In this document: positions 22,270-33,611 of the stretch, piece by piece
How positions within the stretch are numbered: position 1 is the stretch's first letter
Layout of the letters: every line of letters begins with the position of its first letter
DNA from: Uranotaenia lowii
Taxonomy: Eukaryota; Arthropoda; Insecta; Diptera; Culicidae
DNA: 64,000 nt
Assembly: GCF_029784155.1 (NCBI RefSeq)
Contig: NC_073691.1
Location: 144,958,496-145,022,495, forward strand
Reading direction: 5' to 3'
Notes under the pieces: generated by a model
The model's database searches: none
What the model was told of the DNA's origin: nothing
Seen by the model: the letters and a program-made list of their open reading frames with translations, nothing else
Position numbers and translations under genes: made by a program

Positions 22270-24558
22270 TTTTTGTCATTTTTGTCATTTTTGTCATTTT
22301 TGTCATTTTTGTCATTTTTGTCATTTTTGTCATTTTTGTCATTTTTGTCATTTTTGTCATTTTTGTCATTTTTGTCATTTTTGTCATTTTTGTCATTTTT
22401 GTCATTTTTGTCATTTTTGTCATTTTTGTCATTTTTGTCATTTTTGTCATTTTTGTCATTTTTGTCATTTTTGTCATTTTTGTCATTTTTGTCATTTTTG
22501 TCATTTTTGTCATTTTTGTCATTTTTGTCATTTTTGTCATTTTTGTCATTTTTGTCATTTTTGTCATTTTTGTCATTTTTTCATTTATGTCATTTTTTGT
22601 CATTCTTGTCATTTTTGTCATTTTTGTCATTTTTGTCATTTTTGTCATTTTTGTCATTTTTGTTATTTTTGTCATTTTTGTCATTTTTGTCATTTTTGTC
22701 ATTTTTGTCATTTTTGTCATTTTTGTCATTTTTGTCATTTTTGTCATTTTTGTCATTTTTGTCATTTTTGTCATTTTTGTCATTTTTGTCATTTTTGTCA
22801 TTTTTGTCATTTTTGTCATTTTTGTCATTTTTGTCATTTTTGTCATTGTTGTCATTTTTGTCATTTTTGTCATTTTTTGTCATTTTTTGTCATTTTTGTC
22901 ATTTTTGTCATTTTTGTCATTTTTGTCATTTTTGTCATTTTTGTCATTTTTGTCATTTTTGTCATTTTTGTCATTTTTGTCATTTTTGTCATTTTTGTCA
23001 TTTTTGTCATTTTTGTCATTTTTGTCATTTTTGTCATTTTTGTCATTTTTGTCATTTTTGTCATTTTTGTCATTTTTGTCATTTTTGTCATTTTTGTCAT
23101 TTTTGTCATTTTTGTCATTTTTGTCATTTTTGTCATTTTTGTCATTTTTGTCATTTTTGTCATTTTTGTCATTTTTGTCATTTTTGTCATTTTTGTCATT
23201 TTTGTCATTTTTGTCATTTTTGTCATTTTTGTCATTTTTGTCATTTTTGTCATTTTTGTCATTTTTGTCATTTTTGTCATTTTTGTCATTTTTGTCATTT
23301 TTGTCATTTTTGTCATTTTTGTCATTTTTGTCATTTTTGTCATTTTTGTCATTTTTGTCATTTTTGTCATTTTTGTCATTTTTGTCATTTTTGTCATTTT
23401 TGTCATTTTTGTCATTTTTATCATTTTTATCATTTTTATCATTTTTGTCATTTTTGTCATTTTTGTCATTTTTGTCATTTTTGTCATTTTTGTCATTTTT
23501 GTCATTTTTGTCATTTTTGTCATTTTTGTCATTTTTGTCATTTTTGTCATTTTTGTCATTTTTGTCATTTTTGTCATTTTTGTCATTTTTGTCATTTTTG
23601 TCATTTTTGTCATTTTTGTCATTTTTGTCATTTTTGTCATTTTTGTCATTTTTGTCATTTTTGTCATTTTTGTCATTTTTGTCATTTTTGTCATTTTTGT
23701 CATTTTTGTCATTTTTGTCATTTTTGTCATTTTTGTCATTTTTGTCATTTTTGTCATTTTTGTCATTTTTGTCATTTTTGTCATTTTTGTCATTTTTGTC
23801 ATTTTTGTCATTTTTGTCATTTTTGTCATTTTTGTCATTTTTGTCATTTTTGTCATTTTTGTCATTTTTGTCATTTTTGTCATTTTTGTCATTTTTGTCA
23901 TTTTTGTCATTTCTGTCATTTTTGTCATTTTTGTCATTTTTGTCATTTTTGTCATTTTTGTCATTTTTGTCATTTTTGTCATTTTTGTCATTTTTGTCAT
24001 TTTTGTCGTTTTTGTAATTTTTGTAATTTTTGTCATTTTTGTCATTTTTGTCATTTTTGTCATTTTTGTCATTTTTGTCATTTTTGTCATTTTTGTCATT
24101 TTTGTCATTTTTGTCATTTTTGTCATTTTTGTCATTTTTGTCATTTTTGTCATTTTTGTCATTTTTGTCATTTTTGTCATTTTTGTCATTTTTGTCATTT
24201 TTGTCATTTTTGTCATTTTTGTCATTTTTGTCATTTTTGTCATTTTTGTCATTTTTGTCATTTTTGTCATTTTTGTAATTTTTGTCATTTTTGTCATTTT
24301 TGTCATTTTTGTCATTTTTGTCATTTTTGTCATTTTTGTCATTTTTGTCATTTTTGTCATTTTTGTCATTTTTGTCATTTTTGTCATTTTTGTCATTTTT
24401 GTCATTTTTGTCATTTTTGTCATTTTTGTCATTTTTGTCATTTTTGTCATTTTTGTCATTTTTGTCATTTTTGTCATTTTTGTCATTTTTGTCATTTTTG
24501 TCATTTTTGTCATTTTTGTTATTTTTGTCATTTTTGTCATTTTTGTCATTTTTGTCAT
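22264..24558. repeat. 9-bp satellite array B (TTTTTGTCA), about 255 copies
   Basis: About 2.3 kb of TTTTTGTCA units directly adjoining array A. Irregularities include a disrupted stretch at 22575-22610, two 10-bp units near 22870, three consecutive ATCATTTTT variants at 23419-23445, and GTAATTTTT pairs near 24013. The right edge ends abruptly in CATTGCCATTTC. The apparent reading frames of 560-800 codons are not genes. Confidence 0.98.
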
Positions 24559-24771
24559 TGCCATTTCTTACTTCTTCGTTTTTTTTTTTCATTTTATTTT
24601 CACTCAGTCCATTTTGAAACTTTTGGCATAAGATCACTAGGTTTATGGCATTTTTAAGTCAATTGATGATTTTTTTTCTCTTTTCATGATTGATCACATC
24701 ACATCTAAAGGATTATGACGTCATCACCAATGCCTGCCTTGATCGGTTTTGATTTCCCTGCCTACTAAAGA

Positions 24772-24838
24772 TATAAAAGAAAGGGCTCGTCATTTGACTC
24801 GGTTTCATTCTCCTTTTGCCGTCGAACTGAACAGACGT
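24772..24838 (+). promoter_or_regulatory. Core-promoter-like cluster (TATA, Inr, MTE, DPE)
   Basis: TATAAAA at 24772-24778, a perfect insect initiator TCATTC at 24805-24810 (A+1 at 24807), CGAACTGAAC at 24823-24832 matching the motif-ten element at 9 of 10 positions, and AGACG at 24833-24837 matching the downstream promoter element. MTE and DPE are each 1 nt closer to the initiator than the textbook position. No gene body is recognisable downstream; a non-coding leader or a retrotransposon promoter is possible. Confidence 0.5.
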
Positions 24839-25045
24839 TGTGCTGCGCTTCGATGTGAATTTGAACCCCACCAGTGATAATCCGACTCAGATATCGATTT
24901 TCAGTAGTTCAGTGGCAACCGTAGAGCAACATGGACCAGCGAGCAGCGTAAAAAGCCAGCGACGGAGGTGTCCAGTGGCGGACTTCAGTGTCGATAGGCC
25001 CCAGTGGCAGGGATCCGCATCCTACATGTCATCGCATGTCGCGTT
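24839..25045 (+). other. Possible transcribed leader
   Basis: Moderate-GC sequence between the promoter-like cluster and the minisatellite. It contains several ATGs but no convincing coding frame. No homology recognised. Confidence 0.25.
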
Positions 25046-26045
25046 GTCAGATTATGTCTCTTAGTCGAATTATGTTGCTTGATCGGATTTTGTAACATGG
25101 TCCGATTATGTTGCATGGTCTGATTATGTTTCATGGTCGATTATGTGGCATGGTCTGATTATGTTGCATGGTCAATTATGTTGCGTGGTCAGATTATGTT
25201 GCATGGGTCGATTAAGTTGCATGATCGGATTGTGTCACATGATCCGATTAAGTTGCATGGTCGGATTATGTCATATGGTCGATTATGTTGCATGGTAGGA
25301 TTACGTCATATGGTCGATAATGTTGCATGATTGCATTATGTCTCACGGTCCAGTTATGTCGCATGGTCAGATTATATTGCATGATCGGATTATGTCACAT
25401 GGTCGATTATGTGGCATGGTCTTATTTTATCCCATGGTCGATTATGTCGCCTGATCTGATTATGTTGCATGGTCAGATTATGTTGCATGGTCGGATTATG
25501 TTACATGGTGGATTATGTTGCATGGTCAATTATGTTAGATGATCGGATTGTGTCACATGATCCGATTAATTTGCATGGACGGATTATGTCAAATGGTCGA
25601 TTATGTTGCATAATCGGATTATGTCACATGGTCGATTAAGTTGCATTGTAGAATTACGTCATATGGTCGATAATGTTGCATGATTGCATTATGTCACACG
25701 GTCCGGTTATGTTGCATGGTCAGATTATATTGCATGATCGGATTATGTCACATGGTCGATTATGTGGCATGGTCTTATTTTGTCACATAGTCACATAGCC
25801 TGATCTGGTTATGTTGCATGATCGGATCATGTCACATGGTCCAATTTTGTTGCATGTTCGGATTATATCACATGGTCCGATTATGTCACATGGTTGATTG
25901 TGTTGCATGATTAGATTATGTCACATGGTCGATTATGTTGCATGGTTCGATTACGTCTCATGAACTGATTAAAATGCTTGCTCAAATTATGTCTCATGAT
26001 AAGATTATGTCACATGGTTTATTTCAGTAATATGGTTGAAATATG
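25046..26045. repeat. 17-18-bp minisatellite (GATTATGTTGCATGGTC) with 353-bp higher-order period
   Basis: About 55 degenerate tandem units of 17-18 bp. A multi-unit block recurs in the same order 353 bp later; for example, the TGTTGCATGATTGCATTATG block is at 25321 and again at 25674, so a many-unit segment was duplicated. Open frames here simply read the repeat. Confidence 0.92.
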
Positions 26046-26700
26046 TTAAAATCAAATATTGCTATTTTGACACTGTCACTGACAAGAAAAAAATATGCGT
26101 AACTCTACGTTTAGCGGTCGCAGCTAAATTATTACCTCCTCCTCCTGTACTTTTTTAACTAATGTATCACTATTTTGGGACAGTCTTCCCCAAAACCTGA
26201 CTTTTGTCGAAGAAAAGAACCTCAAAATAAATTGAGAAAATAAGTAGGTATAGAATTTAAAAAAAAATAGACCAAGAAGCTATAAGTCCTATAGAACACA
26301 AATTAAGCGAGCAAACACAACCCTAGAAGTCTGTCGCCATCGTCGTCATCAGCAGCAGCATTAACTATCGTCAGCCAAAACGAATGCAACAGCAGCCAGC
26401 ATCGACAACAACTGCATCTGCACTCCGGCAGCCGTCCATTCACATGTCCAACCTGATGCTGAACAACCTGTTGCATTCCGTGCCGAGTGCTGTAGCTTGG
26501 TACACCTATATTTACTACCAACTATGCACATAGGATGCAAACATAACGGCGCGGTGGGGAAGCATGTGCATTCTAATCAAAACAAACTCCGAACCTGCCT
26601 GTGTGGGAGCGAAGCGAATTTGACCGAAAATTCATTTTTACCGAAGTTTGATGATTAGAGTAGAGTGTGATTGACGTTGAAGGAGGTTTAAAAATTTATA
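26046..26700. other. Low-repeat stretch with a Q-rich open frame
   Basis: A plus-strand frame open through at least 26342-26526 contains ATG at 26384 and a Q/S/T-rich peptide, with the acceptor-like ACCCTAG upstream at about 26321. It might be an exon or chance CAG/CAT repeats. No homologue recognised. Confidence 0.25.
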
Positions 26701-26844
26701 TTATTCGTTTTTTTTCTGTGATGGAAGCAGTTTTTTATCGATCGAAGGTTCCGATGCAGGAGACACTCCTCTCCGTGGGTACGGAGCTCTCTGGGGTTGT
26801 GGATACTGGGATGTAGTAAGACGTGCTCCTCCATCGTTTTCCGC

Positions 26845-27222
26845 CTACGACAGCGACGGCGAGTGTTGCATCTTCTCGACGACTGCCTGCCGGTTGTGCC
26901 GAGATGGTATCAATGGTTTGGGTTGAATTGATGAAACTCCTCGGAACCGCCGACGACGATGTCGTGGTGACTTGTGTGTGAGAGTCGGAAGATTACGAGG
27001 AGGAGAATGAGCCCCCATTCTCCTTCGCTTTGCCGTCTTCGTGACTACGACGTTGCTCACACCGGTTGTTTGGATGTGTTTGAAAGCATCGATTTCTTTG
27101 GCGAGTGAGTGCCTTTGCACGTGTTGAGTGCCTCTTAGCGCGGGTGAGTTCGCCAAGGATGGTGCATTTTTGTGGTATTGGGATGGTGGTCGGTGCAATT
27201 GCAGTTTTTCTTCGTCTTTCAT
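26845..27222 (-). CDS. Hypothetical basic, proline/serine-rich protein
   Basis: The ATG at 27222 has an A at -3 and opens 125 codons to TAG at 26845. The product is basic and probably disordered: KTAKRRRMGAHSPPRN and PRHRRRRFRG are arginine-rich and nuclear-localisation-like. The same frame is open upstream of the ATG to 27303, and after the single TAG it continues for 47 further codons to TAA at 26701, again rich in P, S and R. That makes about 200 codons with one stop. I recognise no family. It may be a host exon, a decayed LINE ORF1, or chance in a GC-richer patch. Confidence 0.3.
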   Translation of the reverse strand: MKDEEKLQLHRPPSQYHKNAPSLANSPALRGTQHVQRHSLAKEIDAFKHIQTTGVSNVVVTKTAKRRRMGAHSPPRNLPTLTHKSPRHRRRRFRGVSSIQPKPLIPSRHNRQAVVEKMQHSPSLS

Positions 27223-27303
27223 ATTTATTGGCTTTGCGGGTAGCTCACTGATACAGACACCCTTTTCGTTTTTAGTGGAACTGTAGAAGGAGGCTCCCCC
27301 ATT

Positions 27304-28079
27304 CTAAGGCAGCGGGAGCAAGTATGCATTTGGTTGTTTGGCTCCCTCGCCTTGATGGAGCGCTGCACTCTCATTTTTGGACTGTGCTGTGATGTGTGTA
27401 TCGCACATTTGTTGATGATGATCTTCGCCGTCGACACCGTGTCGTGCCATTCCGTGACAGAAGCCGGCTGCGGAAGCACGTTTGCGAAACGGTGGCGACC
27501 GGGCAGTGTAGCAGTAGTAGTAACTGAAGGTTACAATCGCTTTTCCCCCCTATGTGCAATGTACATAGTAGATTTTAGTTACTGAGTTGCTCTCAAATTA
27601 TTAGGAGCGCTATATGGATTTACTTTTTTGTGAAATATGTAGTCCAATAATGTTTGAAATAATTTTTTGTTTGTTTGCGATTATGATCACTTTAGCCAAT
27701 GCCCTCTCATCTCACGATACTTCTTCCGTAAATTATACGCCCAAAAACTAAACCAACTTTCCTTTGTTATCAATATTGTAAGTAGAATATTCTGGGTTTT
27801 TTTTTATGTATCAAAACAACATAACCATTGAAACAAAAAGTCCTTAAGCTTGCTTGAGCATTTCCCAGTGTCACGCACAAGCCAGTCACGATCCCATGTG
27901 ATGATAAACTTTTCAAAATCGGTCAACCTTTCGTCAAACCTTTTCGGCACTCCTCAGCAGCGGGCATTGAAACCTTAGAAGTGCTCCGCTCGAACCGCGC
28001 CGAATGACCGATTATTAGTGGCCTATACTATGCCCTACTAGCTCAGAGAAGGCCTAGGCCAACAAAGCGGCAAAAGGCA
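27304..28079. other. Unassigned, partly GC-rich
   Basis: A minus-strand frame at 27225-27479 lacks an ATG start. Nothing else recognised; the AT-rich part 27590-27850 looks non-coding. Confidence 0.35.
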
Positions 28080-28855
28080 AGTTGAGCTGTTGCACTTTTT
28101 CGTTCACCCGTTCCGTTCGGTTCGCTAGCTTTGCTGTTGTTGTTGTTGTCGTTGGTATATCTACATCATTGTTGTTGCTATTCGGCGTTGTTGTGCTTGT
28201 GCAAACTGCAATTGCACTCGGTCGCGCGTATAGTTCGGGGTTGTGCGGAGCTGCAGCAGCCAACACTAAAACAGTTGTGGTGAAGTTTTCGAAACGCCGA
28301 GAAGTGGAAAAACAACAGTGCGCGCGCGTTCCGTCAATGTGCCTTTTACGGGATCTCCCGTGCGCTTTGTTATGGTTTTTTGTCGTCACACGGATCGTGG
28401 TCAGGCCGTGAAACTACCGAGTGATAGTCCCCGCTCCTGAACCCGACCCGAAGAAGAAGACAGGAGGGTGACGTCGTTTCCTGTGTGTGGTGAATATCTT
28501 TCTCGCTCTCGGGTTATTCCGTGACACGCGACCTTGTTCGATCGGTTGTGCTCCACAAATGGTGAATAGTGCAATAGCAGTTCTTAGCTCCTGGGCTGCG
28601 TTACGCCATGCTCACTTACCCTGAACATCGTAGTTCAGCACCAAGCAGCCCACACTAATACTATCAATCGGACAGCTGAGCTGTCCATAGCCTGTTTGTG
28701 TGTGTGTTTTTGCGTAGACGTTCAACGTTATGATCAAAAGCGTGGTGATCTTAGATTTCACTATCGAAAACCATTGAAACACAATGTGATACTTTCGTAA
28801 CATTCCTCATGTAAACAATCCAACCAATCAACGGTGGCGCCGTGATAACCTTCAA
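28080..28855 (+). other. Candidate non-coding first exon / 5' UTR of a host gene
   Basis: GC-richer, CG-containing sequence with GTT triplet runs (28133-28180), ending in a good splice donor, TTCAA|GTAAGTGG, at 28856. Many upstream ATGs occur and no long ATG-started frame, as in long insect 5' UTRs. The 109-codon frame at 28082-28411 starts with TTG and is probably fortuitous. If real, the following TE-rich DNA would be intron. This is inference from composition and one splice motif. Confidence 0.25.
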
Positions 28856-28861
28856 GTAAGT

Positions 28862-30100
28862 GGCTCAGTGCCAATCAATACCAAACGGTAGCTCTCGGAA
28901 CATCTGCCCAAAAAAAGGTAAATACGCAGTTACGCAAAAACATACCCAAATGCATCATCAAACGATCCGCCCATCAAAAAGTTCTGAAATGCAAACTACT
29001 AAACGAAGCCAAAACTAGAAACAAAAAATTCGGACCAAGAGGCGTGGCCTAAATCTCGACCGTGTGAGGCTCCAAAAAAAGTCAAATCATCATCGTCATT
29101 ACCCTGCGCCGCCATCGCAACTGGTGGCTACACCCTCCTCTCCCTTTCTCCCTCCTTCCACGTGCTGCTGACCCACGCGCCGTGTCTTTCATTAGTAGTG
29201 GTTTAGGTTAGGTCAGGGTTGCTCATCCAGTTGGGGTTCATTTTTGCTTCTTTCATCTTCCTTCGATCTCTCTCTCGTAGCTAAGGACTACTCGATAATA
29301 TTTCAAAATTTCTTCAATAATGCACTGAATAAAAAAAAACAACATTTGAGTTCTGTTGAGAAACGCTGACCTAACGATTCGACAAGTGGTTTGAAAATAA
29401 TTTAATTCATTGCTCGGCAAAAGACGACCAAAAGTTGAGTCGAACGACAAACATTCGGCAAAAACAACACATCTAGTTAAGCTTAGTTTACTAGCTAGTG
29501 AAGCTAACTAAAACTTCTAAATGCACTTATCTATCCATGAAAGCGCATACACACATACAGCTACCAAAGAAGCTTGAAGCCGGCTTTTGGACTGGAGCTG
29601 TCAAGTTATTATTTTTATTCTTGCTTTGCTATATCTAGTGTGTTCTCTCGCTTTTTCTACTCTCTCTAGCTAGTGTAACATGCCGTTGCGTTAGTAGGTA
29701 CATACAGTAGGTTTTATTGTTGCATTCGTAGGAACCTACTCGACTTTTTGCCAAAGGCTCACACGGAGCGTCAAGGTTGTTTTGTTTGGCAACCGTATGC
29801 CGATTGTGGTTCTTTGTGGATGGTGCATGGCTGGATATTTTTGAACAGTTCACTGTGGATGTCGTTCAAAGCTAAATATAAACATTTGGAAAAGCTTAAG
29901 ATTCAAGGATCAGATTAAAATTTAAAATAAAAAAAAATATCCATCTTACACTAAAACACTGAAATCTGAATCTGGAAATAGAAACCAATTATTTATTAGT
30001 TCTTTAAACGATAAAAGAGACTTTAAAGATTTTCAGTTTATTCGACTATAATAAATATCTTTTTCGGTTGCAACATGTTATCTCTCAATTAAAATCAATA
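28862..30100. other. Unassigned stretch
   Basis: No gene or TE ends recognised. Composition changes from mixed to AT-rich around 29880. Confidence 0.35.
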
Positions 30101-30319
30101 ATATTTTAGGATTTTTTGTTGATATTGTTCGGTGAAATAAATGACTAGGCCACAGAAATAGACTGATCAGTCTATTTCTGTGGCCCCATGCAGATAGATA
30201 GGGGAATAGAAATTAGTATCTGAAGATGATTGAAAAGTAAAAGTAAATCGAAACGTAAAAGAACAAAGTGCCTAGTCATTTATTTCACCGAACAATATCA
30301 ACAAAAAATCCTAAAATAT
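30101..30319. repeat. Palindromic element: 50-bp inverted repeat with a 38-bp perfect palindrome
   Basis: Bases 30101-30150 and 30270-30319 are perfect inverse complements over 50 bp. Between them, overlapping the end of the left arm, lies a perfect spacer-free 38-bp palindrome at 30148-30185 whose half-site is GGCCACAGAAATAGACTGA. Weaker inverted similarity extends outward to about 29950 and 30450 (for example TAGAAACCA), so a larger foldback transposon is likely. Confidence 0.92.
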
Positions 30320-30450
30320 AATCAAACGGTGATCGAAACACGTCGGATAAAATCAATAATGTTAATTTTATCATCAACTTATCTATCGTTGATTAAAATT
30401 TCGTTGCAAAACTCTGGTTTCTAGATCGGAAATATAAAATCAGAGTCTGA

Positions 30451-31930
30451 ATGAGAAATCTGTTTAACAGGTTTAAACATCAAAAAATGGCTTTCAAACA
30501 TTTCAAAACGTTCTCGAAACTCGAGAAACAATCAATCATCCCCGAGCAGCACCATCGCGCCTTTTTTCATGTTGCGCCCATTTGTTCGTTTGCGCCGTTC
30601 TTTGTTCTAATTCGCAATCGCTTCAACTAGCCTTCAAAGCGCAAACGAAGTTCACGACGTTTCCCAATTGGCTGAACCAAAATGTGCGTTCTGTGTGGGT
30701 AGACCGCAAGCTACCCAAATCTAGAAAGAAACCGCACACACACGCGTCCGCACAAAACAACCGAACGTTCCTCGTTCGTGACTTGATCTAGCTAGCACTA
30801 TCGCGACGAGCGCACACGGAAGTTTGGTGCTAACGACTGGATGATAGCTCTCGCAGTAGGCGTGGTTGCCAAATTTAGACTACCAAAATCGTTGCCCAAA
30901 AAAGATTAGCCCCGAATGCCACGCCTACTGCCGTTAGCGGTTTGGTTCTTCCGAAGTGAAGAAACAAAAATACAGAAGAAAACTGATCAAATTTCGTGTA
31001 GCTGTGTTAGGGGCTAATTTCGATACACTGGAAAGAGCACTGTAGGACAGGAAACATGCTCCGAAAGAGTGGCCTTCGAGCAATTCTTCGCCAAAACACG
31101 TTCCAATAGCCTTGAAATGAGGTGCTGCCTTCCTCCCAACGAATCAACCCGACCCGACCCGTCCACTAGCACTGCGCCGCGCAACGAGATCTTCTGATTC
31201 AAGTTTCCATCGTAGCCAGTTGTCTTGACTTTTGCCGCTTTAAAACCTTTCTGCCTCCCCAAAGTCTTTAACTCCATACGCTTCTGACGTCTACTCGCAG
31301 AGCTTTCGCACTGTGGTGGCCTATTCTGAAATTCACCACCGCACCAGTACTCGCGTTGCGGGATTTGGTGTTGGTTTTGTTGTTGTTTTAATTTTTGTAC
31401 AACACGATCGCTCACAAGTTGAGTTGATTATCTAGTTCCTCGTGTGGTGCGGCCTATTTGTCAATGGTGGTTTGGGCCCTTCTTCACCACTTTTTATCAT
31501 TGCTACCACTGACTGGGGCCAAAAATTCACCATTCCGGCTTAACTTAATGCCAAATACGCAAAAACGTACCTAGCTTTGATGGCTGCCTGATTGTGTAAA
31601 AATGAAAAAGCGTGAGTGTGTACTCGATGGTGCCATGGTGTAATTTATAGTTATAGTTGTTCTGATAACCATAGCTCCGGACAAAAATTCCTCGAAAATA
31701 GTGAAAATGTATGTGTTCAATACTTTTATTTCTTCATTTAATTTAGCTTAGTCTTAAGTGGGACTGAATTTCTTAACCAATTTTGAAGCCATCGAGTTTG
31801 GAGATAATCCCTTAAGATACGGCAATAAATTTCACCTTGGAGCATTGTGGATTTTACCTATTAAAACTCTACACAGCAGTAGGAAGTCTATTAGATCAGT
31901 TATTTCTAGAGTTTGTCTTGATTACATCCT
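30451..31930. other. Unassigned stretch
   Basis: A 133-codon minus-strand frame (31014-31415) starts with GTG and has no recognised domain. A rather GC-rich patch at 30550-31450 could include host regulatory or UTR sequence. Confidence 0.35.
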
Positions 31931-31939
31931 ACAATATGA

Positions 31940-32370
31940 ACCTTTTGCAGCGTGAATGAAACTGGAAAAACATTGAAGGAGCAAGACAATCGAAGCAAAT
32001 GATTGTTCCAAATATTTACAAATCGAAAAAGATTCTAACAATATCAAAAAAAGATTTAAAAACTTTTACAGGATTGGTTACAGGACACTGTGAATGTCGA
32101 TATCATCTAAAACTTATGGGAAGAAGTCAATCAGACATTTGTCGTTTTTGTCAAGCTGAGAAGGAAACATCGGAGCACCTTCTATGTGAATGCCCTTGTC
32201 TTATATCAAAAAGAACTAATCTACTCGGTAAAGGAAAATCAGAAGGAGGATTTATTTTCTTTAGGTTCTAATAAGGTTGTTAACTTCATTCGTGTTGTTC
32301 TTCCAAATTGGGAAAATGCTGATCAACAAGAAAGTGACACTGCTGTAATCAATCAGAATGATTTATCTTG
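31940..32370 (+). pseudogene. LINE C-terminal fragment (LOA/I-like)
   Basis: The frame at 31999-32271 carries TGLVTGHCECRYHLKLMG followed by a CX2CX8HX2C zinc motif (C48, C51, H60, C63) in CRFCQAEKETSEHLLC, typical of the tail after RNase H in LOA/I-group non-LTR retrotransposons. Near 32235 the sense moves to another frame (KVVNFIRVVLPNWE), ending at 32371. A 3' UTR-like segment runs to an A-run at 32439-32447. The RT and endonuclease are missing, as in a 5'-truncated insertion. Confidence 0.8.
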
Positions 32371-32489
32371 ATAAGCTATAGTAAATAGGGGACAAACCAC
32401 AAAAGATCTAACAACTGGTCGCAGTGGTAGGGACCCGACGAAAAAAAAACAATATGATTTGAATTTAAGCTGTTTAAGACTGATTGCAA

Positions 32490-32518
32490 GTATTGCATGA
32501 AAAAAAGTCATGCAATAC
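32490..32518. other. 11-bp hairpin
   Basis: GTATTGCATGA and TCATGCAATAC are perfect arms around the 7-nt loop AAAAAAG. No T-run follows, so it is not a terminator; its role is unknown. Confidence 0.85.
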
Positions 32519-32642
32519 CTCGCTAGACACCCAGCAGTGATGTCAATTCAATTTATCGTTTTCCAAAACAGCTAATAATTTTTTTGTCGAATAAGATAGT
32601 TTTCCAGCGGAAATTTGGTACGAAAACAATAAGCTCAATTCC

Positions 32643-33540
32643 AAAGAAGAAAGAAAACCGATGTTGATTAAATTTACAAACCTAAAACTTCAAATTTACT
32701 CATGTAAACGTTGCTTAAAAATTCTGCAAATAATCATGGATGAGTTTTGAAACAAAAGGAAGCTTTTAAGACCCCAGGGTTTTAAAAATTGAAGAATGAC
32801 CCCAAATCGACTCAGTCTAATGTAACATATCACAAAAAAATAATTTCTAAGTTTTTTGCTCATCAAATTTGGTACATTTGATGATATCATGTATTAAGAG
32901 ACCTCATGAATCTGACCTCAAATATGAATTGGCTAAAAAAAAATAATTGCGTAAAAAAACACAACTTTTAATCATTCAGCTCGCACATTTTGTGCTTAAC
33001 ACACTAGGGGTCTCAAAAAAATGAGCCGAGAAATACTGAAATTCGGCCTCCTTTATCTCAAAACTAGCTGAACCCCCGCCCCCACCAGTTACCGAAAGTG
33101 TTGTGTTCTATTTTGTGGAATAGAGTTTTTATATTGAAATTAATTACATTTGAGTTATGCTTTTAAGATAAGCACATTTGTGAATTTTCGTATTTGGTTT
33201 GCTATATGTTCCGAAAATTTCTTTTTTTAGATACGAAATCTTGGAAATCAAATTTCAAATCAGTTGAAAAAAAAGTTATTTCAATTTTTTTTTAAATTTT
33301 TCTTTTTTTCCGAGAAATGCTGTATGAGCCATTAGGCTGCGTCGATTTGGGGTCATTTTTGAATTTCTCAAACCCTGGGGTCTTAAAAGCTTCGTTTTGG
33401 TCCAAAACTCATCCATGATTTTTTGCAAAATTTTTAAGTAACGTTTACATGAGTAAATTTGAACTTTTAGGTTTGTATGGGAAAATTGAATATTTCGTTC
33501 TGAAAAATCAACATCATTTTTGTTTCTTCTTCTTTGTTAG
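32643..33540. mobile_element. Foldback/MITE-like element with long inverted arms
   Basis: The arm at 32643-32822 and the inverse of 33343-33540 match over more than 150 bp with gaps, including TTTACTCATGTAAACGTT, CATGGATGAGTTTTG and ACCCCAAATCGAC. The interior is AT-rich and non-coding. The exact ends and target duplication are not clear. Confidence 0.75.
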
Positions 33541-33611
33541 AAAATGGGGAGGGAAGATATTGAATTTATTCGCGGTTTATACACTTTTTCCCCATTGTGG
33601 CAATGCTTCTA

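Noticed and set aside
20427..24657. Open frames of up to about 800 codons on both strands encoding LTI, NFD, SKL, VIF, FCH, MTK or DKN repeats
   Set aside because: They are the translation of 9-bp tandem repeats whose period is a multiple of 3; several frames are open at once and none has non-repeat protein sequence.
28082..28411. 109-residue secreted or membrane protein
   Set aside because: Starts with TTG and its hydrophobic part is read from GTT triplet repeats; no ATG-started version exists.
31014..31415. 133-residue minus-strand protein
   Set aside because: Start is GTG, no upstream ATG in frame, no recognised domain; more likely chance in a GC-richer patch.
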